Of a stretch of 38,279 nt of DNA, positions 12,501-24,048 are shown in pieces. The position numbers and the translations under genes were made by a program. Location of the stretch: contig NAOQ01000124.1 of the NCBI GenBank assembly GCA_002751075.1, positions 80,606-118,884 of the forward strand, written 5' to 3'. The notes under the pieces were generated by a model. The model saw nothing but the letters and a program-made list of their open reading frames with translations, made no database searches and had not been told where the DNA came from. Positions within the stretch are counted from its first letter, which is position 1; each line of letters opens with the position of its first letter. This DNA is from Ichthyophonus hoferi. Its lineage: Eukaryota; Opisthokonta; Ichthyosporea; Ichthyophonida; Ichthyophonidae.

Positions 12501-15500
12501 TATATTGCCATATTATTGTATCATGCTACCAAACATGCATATACTCATATAACATTATGCTCACAAACGTACATCTACATACATACATACCTCTGCAAAC
12601 ATATACATATATATATCCACATATACACACATATATAGGCAAATATATATATCAATACACAAACATATATATATAAATACATTAATCTCTATACACTCGA
12701 AAATATATTCAACAACGAACACAAATATACATAGCTACACATAAACATGCACACATTTATACACATGCACTTATATACTCACGCCAATACATATATACGT
12801 ACACCTATACATCTACCACATAGATACATATATACACACATATACACATATACTTATATGTCTGCCTACACATACACCCATACAAACATACACCCATATA
12901 TCTATGTATCTACCTGCCCATCCATCCACCACCGCTGCTACAGGGCGTGAATTGTGTATAGCATTAAACACCTTTGATTGGAGCTCATAATAAGGTTCTG
13001 GATCTGACATATCCTTCATATCTGCCAATAGCAAGCAGGAAATGGTCAATAAAATGACATTTTAAACAGCTCGTTTTCAGGTACACATAGTCAATCTATT
13101 GGCTTAGATATTAACCGACCAATTGGTTGATAGCTATGAATAACATACCTTATATAATTACACATTCAAATATATTAGATATACCCTATATTGTGTAAGT
13201 ACATACAGTGCTAGTTTCAATAATAATGATTTAAGGCTATAGGTATATATATATATATAAGTATATCCATGTATGTGTGCAACCCTAGGTATGCCAGTTT
13301 GTATAATAATAAATTTGATAGTATGTATCAGTGTATGCATGATGTATTATGTCTGCAGTCTGCATGATAGTATGTATGACGTTATGTATAATATTACATA
13401 CAATAATATGTATGATATTATGTATGATATTATGTATTATAGTAAGTATTACATTATTTACAATATTATGTATTATATTATGAATTGTAGTATGTATGAT
13501 ATTATGTATTGCATTAATGTAATACATAATGTATGATACAAGGTATGTAAAAAGTATAATCTCTTCATCCATACCAACTATCCAAACCGAAATATCCACG
13601 TACCGTATATATATTAACACCTAGAAACAAAAACACAAATTCATACTTGTACTATGACTAACCAAAAATAACTATTAGGTTCTTCTTAACAAACATATAC
13701 AAAAAATTTCCAGACCCCTTCAAAAACCCCAAGAAGCTCTCTTGCATATTCTATATATAGACACTTGCCTTCCGGTTCACCAATAGAAAAGACTCGTTCC
13801 TTGTCCTCGTATACATCATTAATGATAACCAATAAGCGGGCATTATCAATAACTCGATTACTGTACTGTGGATATATATATATGTTATATAGTTATATCG
13901 GGGATAGACATATATATATATATATGATGTACTAATACTCTAATACTAGATAGATATGTCTGTATATATGCCAAGGTGCTACATATATAAACGCAAATAG
14001 GTTATATATGTATGTATATAGACTTTAAAAACGAAAACCACAAACGACATTATATTTAGCCTGTATTTATAGTATGAGTGATGCTGTCATCTAGTTAGGT
14101 ATTCAAATAAGTTCAATTGCCATCTATTTACCCGTACAGTCCAGGGGATTATATGTACTAATATGTAGGTTTAAGTGGAATATTTCATTGGTATATAGCT
14201 ATTCTAACTATAAATTACAATATAATGAAACCGAAAGATTGGTATGTTAATTTACTATTAATACTTTACCTATATCGTAGGATGAACAAATATACTTGAC
14301 TAGATATTTAACAAACTATAATGCAAGGAAGACTGGACAGAAAATAATATAATATATCATAGTAACCTTATACTGATATAGCAATTAAAGAGATATAACT
14401 AAAATTTAACGGTTAATATCAGGCCTACACCAATGAAACTAACCATAGTTACAGCATTACATTAATGGTTCCCAATTAAAATTTCTTAGTTTTTTATAGT
14501 AGGACTATTAACTAATTTTACTTACTATATAAAGATTGCACTATCTTCAATCCATTGGTTTTGATTTCTAGTGTTTACTTTAGCATATAACTTGTTATTG
14601 TTTGATTATGTAGTAAGTCTTACCTCATTGATTTGTAGTTATTATTATTATATGATGTAGTTATTATCTTAACAAGATTTAATTGTTATCACACTGTATT
14701 ATAGATAGTATTACACTATACTGCAGTTATTACTCACTGTATTATAGCTATCCCTCTAGTCTATCCATTCTCATATCCTCTTACCTTTAGCACATCCCTA
14801 AGTTGTTCCAAAACGTTCAGTGTTAAGGGATTTCCTTTGATTGGTTCCATTAGATGAAGGATTTTAACAAGGAACTCATTCTCCACTCTTAGTCCCTCTG
14901 GTAGCTATATAATTAATGGTAAGTTGCTTTTAAAAAATCGTGCCTCCTTATATTGCTAAATGCGCAATCTGTGATAATTGTGGAGCTCTTTCAAGTTTTT
15001 GATTGGAAAATATAATGTAAAATTATATATATATATATGTATATATATATATTATATTAAAATATGATTTAAACCAATTGACTGTAATATAATTAGCATG
15101 TATTTGAATTAAAATATGTAAACAAATTATATACTGTTTAATTAGAAATTATTTTTTATTTGTATTTAACCTGTAGCTGGTATAGTAAATATTATGATTG
15201 TATACAGATATCTAGACCAATAAGAATAATCATTTAGGTCTCATGAAAGTGTTCAATATTTCAATTTTTATATAGCTTTTACTTGCTACCAATTGATATT
15301 ATCGCTGCTTGTATCACATAAATCTCAACCGTTATTTCCTCCCTCTCCCTTTCTCTTTTTCTTCCTCTCAGCCTGTCTCTCTTTCCCTCTATATATATAT
15401 ATATATTTATCCAATCAATATGTATGTTTTAAAACTATTTGATCTATCATTCATAGTATACATCCTACACAACCATCTAATTATATGCTTTCACTTCCAC

Positions 15501-15861
15501 TACATCTAATATATTTATATTTCTATATTTTCATGTAACACGTTTTTTTGCAGTTTTATTTATTACTTACTTGTCAAAATGTACATATTTTCAAAACTAT
15601 AAGTTAATATCCATAACGTTGCATATTAAGTGGCTGCTTAAAACAATCACCTTGTCCTACCACAAACATTTCCAAGTAGATTACTATGTTATAAACTGCA
15701 AACACATGAAGATTGCAAACTATACTCTACACCAAACTATAATTAATGTAGTTAGTAGTACCTGTATATTCTCCTACCTTATCCTTGTCCAAACAAGGGG
15801 GTGGCTGCATAGACTTGGGTATCTGCATTTATGAATATGACCATTTTCAATATATATGTGC

Positions 15862-15892
<31 letters not shown>

Positions 15893-17437
15893 TACATCTA
15901 CATATCCGTTTATAGAAATATAAAGATATAACTATCAACTATCGTTTAATAGCTGTTTTAATTAAATCAACCTATCTAATCAGAAGAGTAATAATCTTAA
16001 CTATTTTCAACAAGCAATCTAGAATTATAAAAAAAAATAAAACCCGTTGCTGACGTCCCACGTAAGTAGGTCTATAGGTCTATTTTTACATTATTTACGT
16101 GCACATGTTAAACACGTTAGCACAAAAGTTAAATTGAAGGTACTTAATCAAATCAGTATAATTAAGATCCTATAGGAAGTCAAGTAATTGAATGTCTTCC
16201 CTATAGGATAAACCTAATACATGACAATAACTCCTAGCGTCCCAGCCAATCCCATACTAGTTCTTACCTCTGTACTAGGAGGTTTATTCCACTCATATTC
16301 TGCTTCTGTGGCAAAGCAACGTAATCCTTGTGTCCCTAATCTGCAAACCAATTAAAAGATATGAAATTATAATTTTATTACTAGTTGTCCAATAGTATAA
16401 TTAGAGTTAATTATAAAACACTTAGCTCACTGCTTTTGGAAATTGTACCTAAAACAATACAATTAAATATAAAATTTAAAATGTACTATGGATTTGGTTG
16501 CTTTATCTTAGTCAATTGTGCATTGTATTATTTTTCCTCGTAGATTAGTTACCTTTACGGATTATATGGAATATTCCATTGTGTTGATTCATGTGTATTT
16601 AAATTTAAGTTTTTGAACGGACATATATTTATGTTTTTCCAGATAAGTACAATTATGAATATATATATCTGTGTGTGATGGTATAGACTTGAAGGTATTT
16701 TTATAATACATACCCTCAAGAATATAAATAAGGCATATAGGTACATGTTTTTCCATTGATCTATAGTTATTTAGAAATTATAATTAAAATATGTCCATAT
16801 AATTGAATATTAATGATATAAGTGGAATGAGACTAAAAATTCACAATCTCAAAATATTTCTTTAAAATATAGTTATTGACTAAACTGTAATAGTATATAT
16901 AATTATATCTAGTATCCATATTTATTATGCACTACAAATTTCTCAATAAATACGTATATGTTTAAGCTATCAAAAAACAGTTTCATAACCTATCTTATTT
17001 ATAATAAATTACTGATTCATCATGCATAAAAATATATATCCACCGATATGTGTTATATAACAAACTCATAACTAAATACAGATATATAAACAATAAAAGA
17101 CATGCAAATTTTAGTTATATTTCAGTAACCAACTTATATACACATAGATGCACAACGTGTTAGGTATTACTTCAGTGTGTTTATGAATTTGTCTATTTTT
17201 ATTTTCCTCACTTTTGTTGCTCCAATTTATCTTATTTGCGTTTATGTATGTATGTATGTATGCATTTTCGCATACAATCACTTCATGTGTATTACTGTCT
17301 GCTTAGGCTTTCCTGGCTCTTCGTGGCTACTTTCCTCTTTAATATACTAGTATAATAGATTCCGTCACATACCTAGAAAATATGCCTCTCACTGCTGGTT
17401 TCAAAATTACATTCATAGTCCAAGTCCTGGTTGACAT
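6510..17437 (-). CDS. Mitochondrial HIBCH-like crotonase-fold protein, probable pseudoenzyme
   Basis: Fifteen exons: 17373-17437, 16268-16340, 14785-14904, 13769-13865, 12914-13021, 11954-12028, 11358-11472, 10843-10976, 10193-10232, 10077-10092 (tentative microexon), 9039-9101, 8586-8684, 7664-7786, 7375-7488 and 6510-6668. They sum to 1401 nt (466 aa) with phase kept throughout; the ATG follows an in-frame stop. Residues 1-33 lack acids, are Arg-rich and end RCF/AT, an R-3-type matrix cleavage site. The core follows 3-hydroxyisobutyryl-CoA hydrolase: NPLTLNV (human NALTLNM), VVDGWAVDAGAGLALSS (human IHGITMGGGVGLS), KYLTLTGTPLSGANLFHSGLA, FSLAPYMDIID and ALKISLRQ. The human catalytic PET and FPD motifs align to RSQ and FVN, so both acids appear lost. 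Residues about 336-466 do not resemble HIBCH. One intron (13768-13022) uses a GC donor. A valine-catabolism hydrolase is unlikely; an mS47-type mitoribosome protein is an inference. Confidence 0.8.
11101..11345. repeat. TTATA-type period-5 array in an HIBCH-like intron
   Basis: A long degenerate array of TTATA/TTACA pentamers with scattered substitutions fills the intron between exons 11358-11472 and 10843-10976. No coding content. Confidence 0.75.
12076..12202. repeat. Period-5/10 TATGG/TATAG array
   Basis: Degenerate TATAG, TATGG and TATAA pentamers lie in the intron next to exon 11954-12028. The adjoining 12540-12905 is alternating CA/TA-rich sequence; it gives two spurious ORFs around exon 12914-13021. 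Confidence 0.7.
13372..13539. repeat. 12-bp minisatellite, about 14 copies
   Basis: Units of exactly 12 bases, consensus ATGTATGATATT with substitutions but no length changes, run in register from 13372 to 13539 inside the intron between HIBCH-like exons 13769-13865 and 12914-13021. As 12 is a multiple of three, overlapping long open frames appear on both strands; both are repeat artefacts. Confidence 0.85.
14640..14760 (-). repeat. 22-bp minisatellite family, diverged array in an HIBCH-like intron
   Basis: Roughly five diverged 21-22-base units lie beside exon 14785-14904. Read on the minus strand they match the array at 31027-31146, for example AGTGAGTAATAAC and CTATAATACAGTG. Spacing and order are preserved but identity is modest. 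Confidence 0.5.
15950..16229 (+). repeat. Dispersed repeat, copy 2
   Basis: Second copy of the repeat at 3147-3418, in the same orientation, inside the intron just downstream of HIBCH-like exon 16268-16340. It shares CAACAAGCAATCTAGAATT and TTGCTGACGTCCC but has lost the perfect CTGACG/CGTCAG stem. A (TA)n tract lies just upstream (15850-15895). No tRNA-like head precedes it. Confidence 0.65.
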
Positions 17438-18544
17438 CTTCAGATAATGATTGGAATAATAATAATAGTGTGCCAAGTTGCCGTATACGTAATTCTACTA
17501 ATATATGGCGGAACTGGATGAAAAATGTTATTGTCAGTGCAACTACACTATTCCAATACTATTTATAAATATCTAACTGTGGCAATATATTCTTCCTGTT
17601 TTTCTTGAATTTTTAACCTTAAAATTAGCCTGATAATATTTATTTATTTGATACTTTGAGTTAGTGAGTCAGTCAAGGTGCCTTGCATGTATTTAATTAT
17701 TGGAAATATTAACGCAGATGGTTTTTAATTACAATATCAAGTACACAGTAGTGCATGGTAATAGGTTTGCAAAAAAAAGAAGAAAAAAAAGAAGAGAAAA
17801 CAAGACAATAATCAAATATAAAACATAGTGCATAATACACGAATGGTGCCATGTATTAAGCAGTTTAAAAAATATGCGTGTTTATTTCCTTTGATTAAAC
17901 ACGACACGGCTCACAAATATGATTGGATAATTTATGAGATCTCATTAAGATTGCATTCTTGTGAGTAAAATAATTACAATTACATTAATAATCACTTGAT
18001 TTATTAATGCTATATATTAATTAAAGAGTTTTAGCCAATTATATGGATTTATTTCTAATTATAGTCCAGGATCTTTTATTATTTTATTCTTTCTTTTTCA
18101 TACTGTGATTAATCATCAATTATTGACGAATAATGACATCAGATTATATTTTCTGGTATATTGGCTAGCAATCACTTTATATATATAAAATAAAATAAAT
18201 CTATTTCTTTATTTAATGTTAAAACACTAAAATTCTAGCGTTTGCAACTATCAGAGCTCAAAAATTCAGTACTTTCCATATATAATTGCTATGTATCAAA
18301 TTATAATATTCTGTTGAAGTTGTAATAATTAGGGCTTAATTTGTTTTGTGATAATAAATACTCTTCTAGCACACAAATATTTATTAGATACTAGCTAATG
18401 TCATCTGATGATATCCACCATCTATTTACCAATATTGAATAAATCTCTGTATAGCTTGACCTGATATTAAATGATGTGCTTGATAGTTTACTAAGTTGTT
18501 GAACACTTAGCGCGACTATATTGCCGCATTGTATCCCATGTTTA

Positions 18545-18694
18545 TTAAATGGAATTGTTTAGGTCTTCTTCCATGCGTAACTCTCCATACGCCAATTTCA
18601 TACTCTTAAAGCTAGTTTTCATCTTGCGCAAATCCAGAAAAGGACTATCAGATCTTTTTTCCAATGTCCCATTTACATGTTTCTCTGTTGCCAT
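18545..18694 (-). CDS. Candidate small ORF or terminal exon, unknown function
   Basis: Minus-strand ATG frame of 49 codons ending TAA, followed at once by AATAAA (the stop and poly(A) hexamer overlap as TTTAATAAA). Composition is protein-like and charged, unlike the surrounding AT noise; it includes SDSPFLDLRKMKTSFKSMK and ends LRMEEDLNNSI. The frame stays open upstream to about 18768, where TTACACAG at about 18760 could be a splice acceptor, so it may be the last exon of a longer gene; I found no convincing upstream exon. A + strand frame overlaps it. No family recognised. A decayed transposon piece is the main alternative. Confidence 0.3.
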   Translation of the reverse strand: MATEKHVNGTLEKRSDSPFLDLRKMKTSFKSMKLAYGELRMEEDLNNSI

Positions 18695-19214
18695 TGAAGA
18701 AAATATATGCCGTAATATATTTATAAGCTGCTTTCTTTTCCAATTCCAGCCTGTGTAATTATTACCTCATCAATGGTGTACAGTAGCCGAAATAGCAAGC
18801 AGATAATTAAACAAAGCAAAAATAATTTTATCTAGTACAACTGCGGAAAACAAGAGAAGGATCTTGTTGCAACAGAACCCTTTCATGGGTTTAAATCTCG
18901 CGTACTATATATTTAGATTACTTGATATTTTAATTATTGAATAATTAATTCAAAATAGTTATTGGCAACCTATTATGAAGTGATTAGTTAATTTATACAA
19001 CCGTTTTTAACCCATCTTGTGTATGTAGCCATATTCAACACCATTGAGAAATCTTTATCTGGAATATTTATACATTAGGAAATAATACAAATTTGAAATT
19101 CCTTGTAGAGGTAAGCATTTGAGATACTTTTTATTTTATTTTTTAATAAATTTGCCTATTATACTGACTGAGATCCGCTCCACTGTAATGTGTATATTAA
19201 CATATGGCAAATAA

Positions 19215-19222
19215 TGACGTCA
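19215..19222. promoter_or_regulatory. Perfect CRE (TGACGTCA), distal
   Basis: Palindromic ATF/CREB-type bZIP site about 500 bases upstream of the PSMB6 ATG. Near it are an inverted repeat CGTGTAA-C-TTACACG (19233-19247) and a half-site-like TGACGTAC (19260-19267), forming a compact cluster. Confidence 0.45.
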
Positions 19223-19486
19223 CATTTTTGAACGTGTAACTTACACGGTTTTACAATCGTGACGTACAAAATTCCACTGAGCAAGCAACCAATTCTGGTC
19301 TAAAATTATATTATTACATTACATTGCTTCTATAATGTTATAGTATTATAGTATCATAATTTTATATTATTTTATTGTAATATTTTTACAGTATTCTACA
19401 TTCTACTATTATATTATTATACTATACTATCATATTATTAAACTGATCTAAATACATTCAATCACAGACATATTCTAAAACATTCA

Positions 19487-19494
19487 TGACGTCA
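19487..19494. promoter_or_regulatory. Perfect CRE (ATGACGTCAT), proximal
   Basis: A ten-base palindrome ATGACGTCAT spans 19486-19495, about 225 bases upstream of the PSMB6 ATG, followed by locally less AT-rich sequence with pyrimidine runs. It is likely a bZIP site of the PSMB6 promoter; use in this organism is inferred. Confidence 0.5.
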
Positions 19495-19718
19495 TGTTCC
19501 ATGGCCATCAATCCTGTTACCTACACCCGCCCAGCCTTCTCTTATTTGGTACCTATACAAATACAACACTTGACATTAAAATTACATGTAATAGTTAGGG
19601 ATTTAGGAGCTCCTACTTACTTTAACTCCCCTTTGCGAATATTTTTTTCTTTCTTTTATATTATTTTCTTTTCCTCCATAGTTACTTCTTTATCTTGTTG
19701 AGCATATAGTCTCTAAAC

Positions 19719-22245
19719 ATGCCTATTCCTCAGCCCGACTTCGTTACCTCTGAGCACCTTACTGGGGTATAAAATTCTTTTCTTGCTTGTCTTGTATATT
19801 TCGATCTTTTTTTCCTTTGTTCATCTTCTTTTTCTAGGGATTTTTTTGTTATTGAAGTAATTGCAATATTAAGTGCTTTTAGGATGGTTATCCAGGGTTA
19901 CCCAGGATTCTTTTTTAATACTCCACACTTGTATGTTTAACATTTAGTCTATATGAAACTAGTGAACTGTAAAGAACGAGAGAAATGACACATGCTTGCG
20001 CATTAAATATAGAAGGTGTTTTCATTGTTTTAGAGGGAATGTCTTCTATGCTATCTAAAGAGAAATATTGAAAGCAGGATGGCAAGTGTTGGAATGTCTG
20101 TTGTGGTAGCATTGAAATTAAAAATAACATGTCAACATAGAACGGCTTTTGGTGTCCTAATCAATATTAAATATTGGGTGGATTTGTTAAAGAAGCACAA
20201 GTCTACTAACAAGATGTGATTTTACAGACAACCATTATGGCTGTCGAGTTTAATGGTGGCGTTGTCATTGCAGCAGACTCTAGAACTACAACTGGGTATG
20301 ATATACATTTAGTTTCTAACTCTCTACCCTTCTTTACCGTTCTCCACCCCTATTTATATTTTCTTTTCCTCAAACACTTACTTATACAAGTACTTATACC
20401 TTCACTTTCCCTTGTCCCTGTGCTCCTATATATATATTCTTTACTGTCTTTTTGTACTCTTCATGTTCACCCATGTCCTCCTTCTCTATCCCATATCCAT
20501 ACTTACCAACACATGTACACACTCATGCCTATCCTATTTCTGTATACATTCCTTTATATTTATTCACCCTCTGTTATTTGCCTCTCACATATTGTTCTAC
20601 GCATTTCTTTTGTAATCTTTTTCTTTTTCTTTATTTTTCATTTTTCAAGACCTATTCTAGTATTTCCTCCTGCATTTTACACTCTTATTATATTGGAAGT
20701 AATGCTCTATCACTCACTTTATTAAAATTGTATTTTTTTTCTTTTTCTCTTTCCGTTCCGTTTCCGTTTCCATTTCTCTCTCTCTTTCTTTGTCTTTCTC
20801 TTTCTTTCTAACTTAACCAAGCCACAATATTATTCAACACATATTACCTATTCAATGGATTGAAACCAATTTAATTGGAAATAACTAATAATCTTTCTCT
20901 CACGCTTTAAAAATTTTTTTTTTTGACTTCCCCAAGGATTGTTGTCACACAAGTATTTAATCATTATCCAATCATTCTCTATTATACTATACCTTATTTT
21001 CACTTGCCTTTTATCTTTCTTTATCTCCTATCTCCATTGCTATCCCTATCTGCTCTCTCCCATTCCTATTCCTATCGCAAACACTCCTACACAAGCCCCT
21101 TTATATCTATACTACACCCTAAAACACACACAAATACACCTCCCCTATCGACTATACAGGGCCTATATTGCCAACCGAGTGACAGACAAGCTCACCAAGG
21201 TAACAGACCAGATCTACTGTTGCCGTTCTGGATCTGCCGCTGACACCCAAGCCATAGCCGACTATGTGCAATATTACCTTAGCATGCATACGTATGACTA
21301 CCTCCCTCTATGTTTTCTTATATATATATATATGCATATGCATATCCATAAAGGTTTCTCTCTCATCTTCACTCTGAGTCGTACTTCATCTTAATCTTCT
21401 TTTTGATTTTGATTTTTTTACTTGGTGTATTATCATATGTATTTGTGCAGTTTTTTCTTTCTACCTTTATCTCTTTCCTTTTGAAGGCTGAATAAGAATA
21501 AGTGTCCATGTGAGACCTCTCTTAGTATTACTATTTCTCATTCTCTTATATCTTAGTGACAATTAAATACAAAACATAAAGGTTTAACCTACCGCATAAA
21601 CCAATAATCTTATCTAACAATGGTCCAACCTTATTGGCTCTTACCCCTCTCCTCCCTCTCCATACCCCATCCATTGGTCTATGCCACCATTCAATTTACC
21701 AATACCCTGCAACCCATCGTGATATTGGGCCACTAACACCATCTTTTAACCTTTGCCCTTGTGTCATACATACTACCCTCCTACCTTTGTTACTTCCCAT
21801 CTCTTTATCCGGCCAATCTATACTATATATTTTTCTCCATCATCTTTCTTTATATTTTCGTATATTTTTAAAATACCTCCAAAATCCTTTTGAAACTCTT
21901 TAAAACGCTGACATACATATGTATATATGCATATGCCTATACATATACCTATCCCTATCATATCCCTATCCTTATACATACATACAGGGTGGAACTCAAT
22001 GATGACCCCGCGGTAGTGACAGCAGCCAATCTGTTCCATCTTCTGTGCTACGGTAATAGAGAGAACCTTAGTGCAGGCATCATCTGTGCAGGATGGGATA
22101 AAAAGAAGGGAGGCCAGGTCTATAGTATCCCATTGGGTGGCATGTGTATTCGTCAGCCCTTTTCTATTGGCGGTGGGTACCTCTACCTTGTGATTCTATT
22201 TATAGATTTCTGTGTATAGTGTACAGTATAGTGTAGTACAGCACA

Positions 22246-22283
<38 letters not shown>

Positions 22284-24048
22284 TTATATTTGTTTATCTT
22301 TATATTTTAGTGTCTTACTGACCATCCACTTGTAAAGCGGCGTTTAGATGTACTCCTATATTTATACATACAGTCCGCAGTTAGCCCAACACACTTTTAT
22401 TTTATTCTTAAAAATGTATTGGAATGTATGTCTCTGTTTTAAAAACAATCACCCACGTAGAATCTGTAAGTTATGTTTTCCTTGTGCCTTAGTTTTCACT
22501 TAGCTAAACATTTATTTTGTGTTTCAAACTCGTCTAATTATTGGCAGATATATATGCTTTATTGTATAGTTTGCAGTACCATTAGTTAACTTTATTATCT
22601 TTTTTTTTTTTTTTTAATATACTCACTTGGTTATTGGTTTTGGCACAACCAAATGCGTACACCTCATCTACCATAATAGACGTTTTGAATATTTGTATGG
22701 ATGATTCAATTAAAAGTATGACACAGCTGCATCAGAAACCTATGATTAGTAACCATATTTTTAAAGTAGATATAAAATTTAAGACTAAGGGTAGGAAAAT
22801 AGAAAACCTTTTTAATTTGTATATTTGTAGGGAAGCAGGCATGTATATCTAAAGACATCACCACAAATCAAATGCTTTAAGGTTATAAAGTGAACATATT
22901 TTTTAAAATTAAAATTAAAATTATAATAATATCAATTTAGGTGTTATCCTATGCTATTATTCTCTTTTTTTTATAGACTATATGGTGTATATATGCATGA
23001 TATACTATAGAAAGAGAGTGTGTGTACATGTACAATGTGCTCGACATTAGCCAGTTTATATTTTAATAAGGAGATTTCACGTTAAAAAAGCGGTAGTAAA
23101 TAATTAATAATTAATAATCTATGTTAAAATTATCATCATTATCATTCGAAAAGTAATATATATAACATTTACAGCTACCAATTTTTTCAGAGAATGTAAT
23201 AAAAATAGAAACTACTAATATGTAGATATATATATATATAGGATCTGGTAGTTCCTACATTTACGGCTATTGTGATTCGACCTTTAAGGAGAACATGACC
23301 CGAGAAGAGTGCGAGGCCTTTTGTACCAACGGTATGTGTGTATAGGTATTATTATTATTATATAATATTACCTATTAATTCCCCCCTCCTTATATCAAAT
23401 AGTTTATGATAGTGTTTGTAGGGTATTATATAGTTAGGTATTGTATTATGTATGCTTCTATATATGTAATATTGCTATGAAAAGTGTGGATGTGTTTACT
23501 TGTGCTTTACTATCAAATACAATGATAATCCTTTTTATCTTCATGTAGACTTCCTCTCCTATCAGGTTATTATATGGTTTTGTCCTATCTATCCATACGC
23601 TATCTGTGGTCTCTCTCTCTATCTTTATCGATAGCACTTTGAATTTAATCGATACACAACCAATCATCTCATTCCATGACTGGCTTAATCGTTTGCATAT
23701 GTCCAATCACATATACCATTGTATTGACATTCTTATATTTCATTTTATGCCTTTTGAATATGTTAGAACATATTATCCTGCATACATATGTGCAGTTTAT
23801 ATTATACACAGTATAGTGACAATAGCAGCCAATAGAGATGACGGATGACATATAAAACAATATAATATGGTAGAACAATTTGAAAATACTGCATGCGTTC
23901 TACTTACATACATACACCTACAGCTGTTGCCCTGGCTATGGGCCGTGACGGGTCATCTGGTGGAGTTATCCGACTGGCTACCATTACCGAGAAGGGAGTG
24001 GATAGGAAAGTGGTGCTGAATGGGGACCTTCCCAAGTTTGGTCTTTAA
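19719..24048 (+). CDS. PSMB6: Proteasome 20S subunit beta-1 (caspase-like), complete
   Basis: Six exons: 19719-19766, 20228-20295, 21160-21291, 21988-22172, 23242-23331 and 23924-24048. All are GT-AG and in phase, giving 215 residues ending FGL then TAA; an in-frame TAG lies four codons before the ATG. Exon 1 encodes a 16-residue propeptide, [16 protein letters not shown], and exon 2 starts exactly at the catalytic threonine ([11 protein letters not shown]), so autolysis would fall between Gly16 and Thr17. Beta-1 signatures follow: AADSRTTTG (Asp17 in mature numbering), [11 protein letters not shown] (Lys33), [11 protein letters not shown] with the Arg45 that reads acidic P1 residues, [30 protein letters not shown] (Ser129) and MGRDGSSGG (Asp166, Ser169). 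It forms the caspase-like site of the 20S core beta ring. The propeptide and C-terminal tail are shorter than in human. Long ORFs in its introns are pyrimidine-tract artefacts. Confidence 0.95.
20296..21159 (+). other. Pyrimidine-skewed intron 2 of PSMB6
   Basis: The coding strand of this 864-base intron is strongly C+T rich over most of its length, particularly 20300-20820 and 20990-21150, with long TTTCTCTTTC-like runs. Intron 3 (21292-21987) shows the same skew at 21630-21890, while introns 4 and 5 are ordinary AT-rich sequence. Several overlapping + strand open frames here come from stop-codon depletion in pyrimidine runs and are not genes. Confidence 0.7.
22246..22283 (+). repeat. (TA)n(TG)n dinucleotide tract
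   Basis: About ten TA units followed by TG units early in PSMB6 intron 4. Similar short TA tracts occur at 15855-15885, 24246-24267 and 27033-27050. Confidence 0.75.

Larger units (their letters stand above)
17438..19718. other. Divergent intergenic region between HIBCH-like and PSMB6 starts
   Basis: It holds the promoters of both neighbours: CRE-like sites at 19215-19222 and 19487-19494, a possible small - strand ORF at 18545-18694, and AT pentamer arrays at about 19310-19440. The + strand open frame starting at 19486 begins inside a CRE and has no splice link to PSMB6. The rest is AT-rich with nothing recognisable. Confidence 0.6.

Noticed and set aside
13273-13620. Opposing 87- and 111-codon open frames rich in Tyr/Met/Ile/His
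   Set aside because: Both are produced by the 12-bp minisatellite, whose period is a multiple of three.
19486-19701. Plus-strand 71-codon frame just before PSMB6
   Set aside because: It starts inside the CRE palindrome and cannot join PSMB6, whose own ATG follows an in-frame stop; probably promoter sequence.
20216-21394. Several overlapping + strand open frames of 67-169 codons
   Set aside because: They lie in pyrimidine-skewed PSMB6 introns, overlap one another, and run through confirmed splice sites; only the portions in exons 20228-20295 and 21160-21291 are coding.
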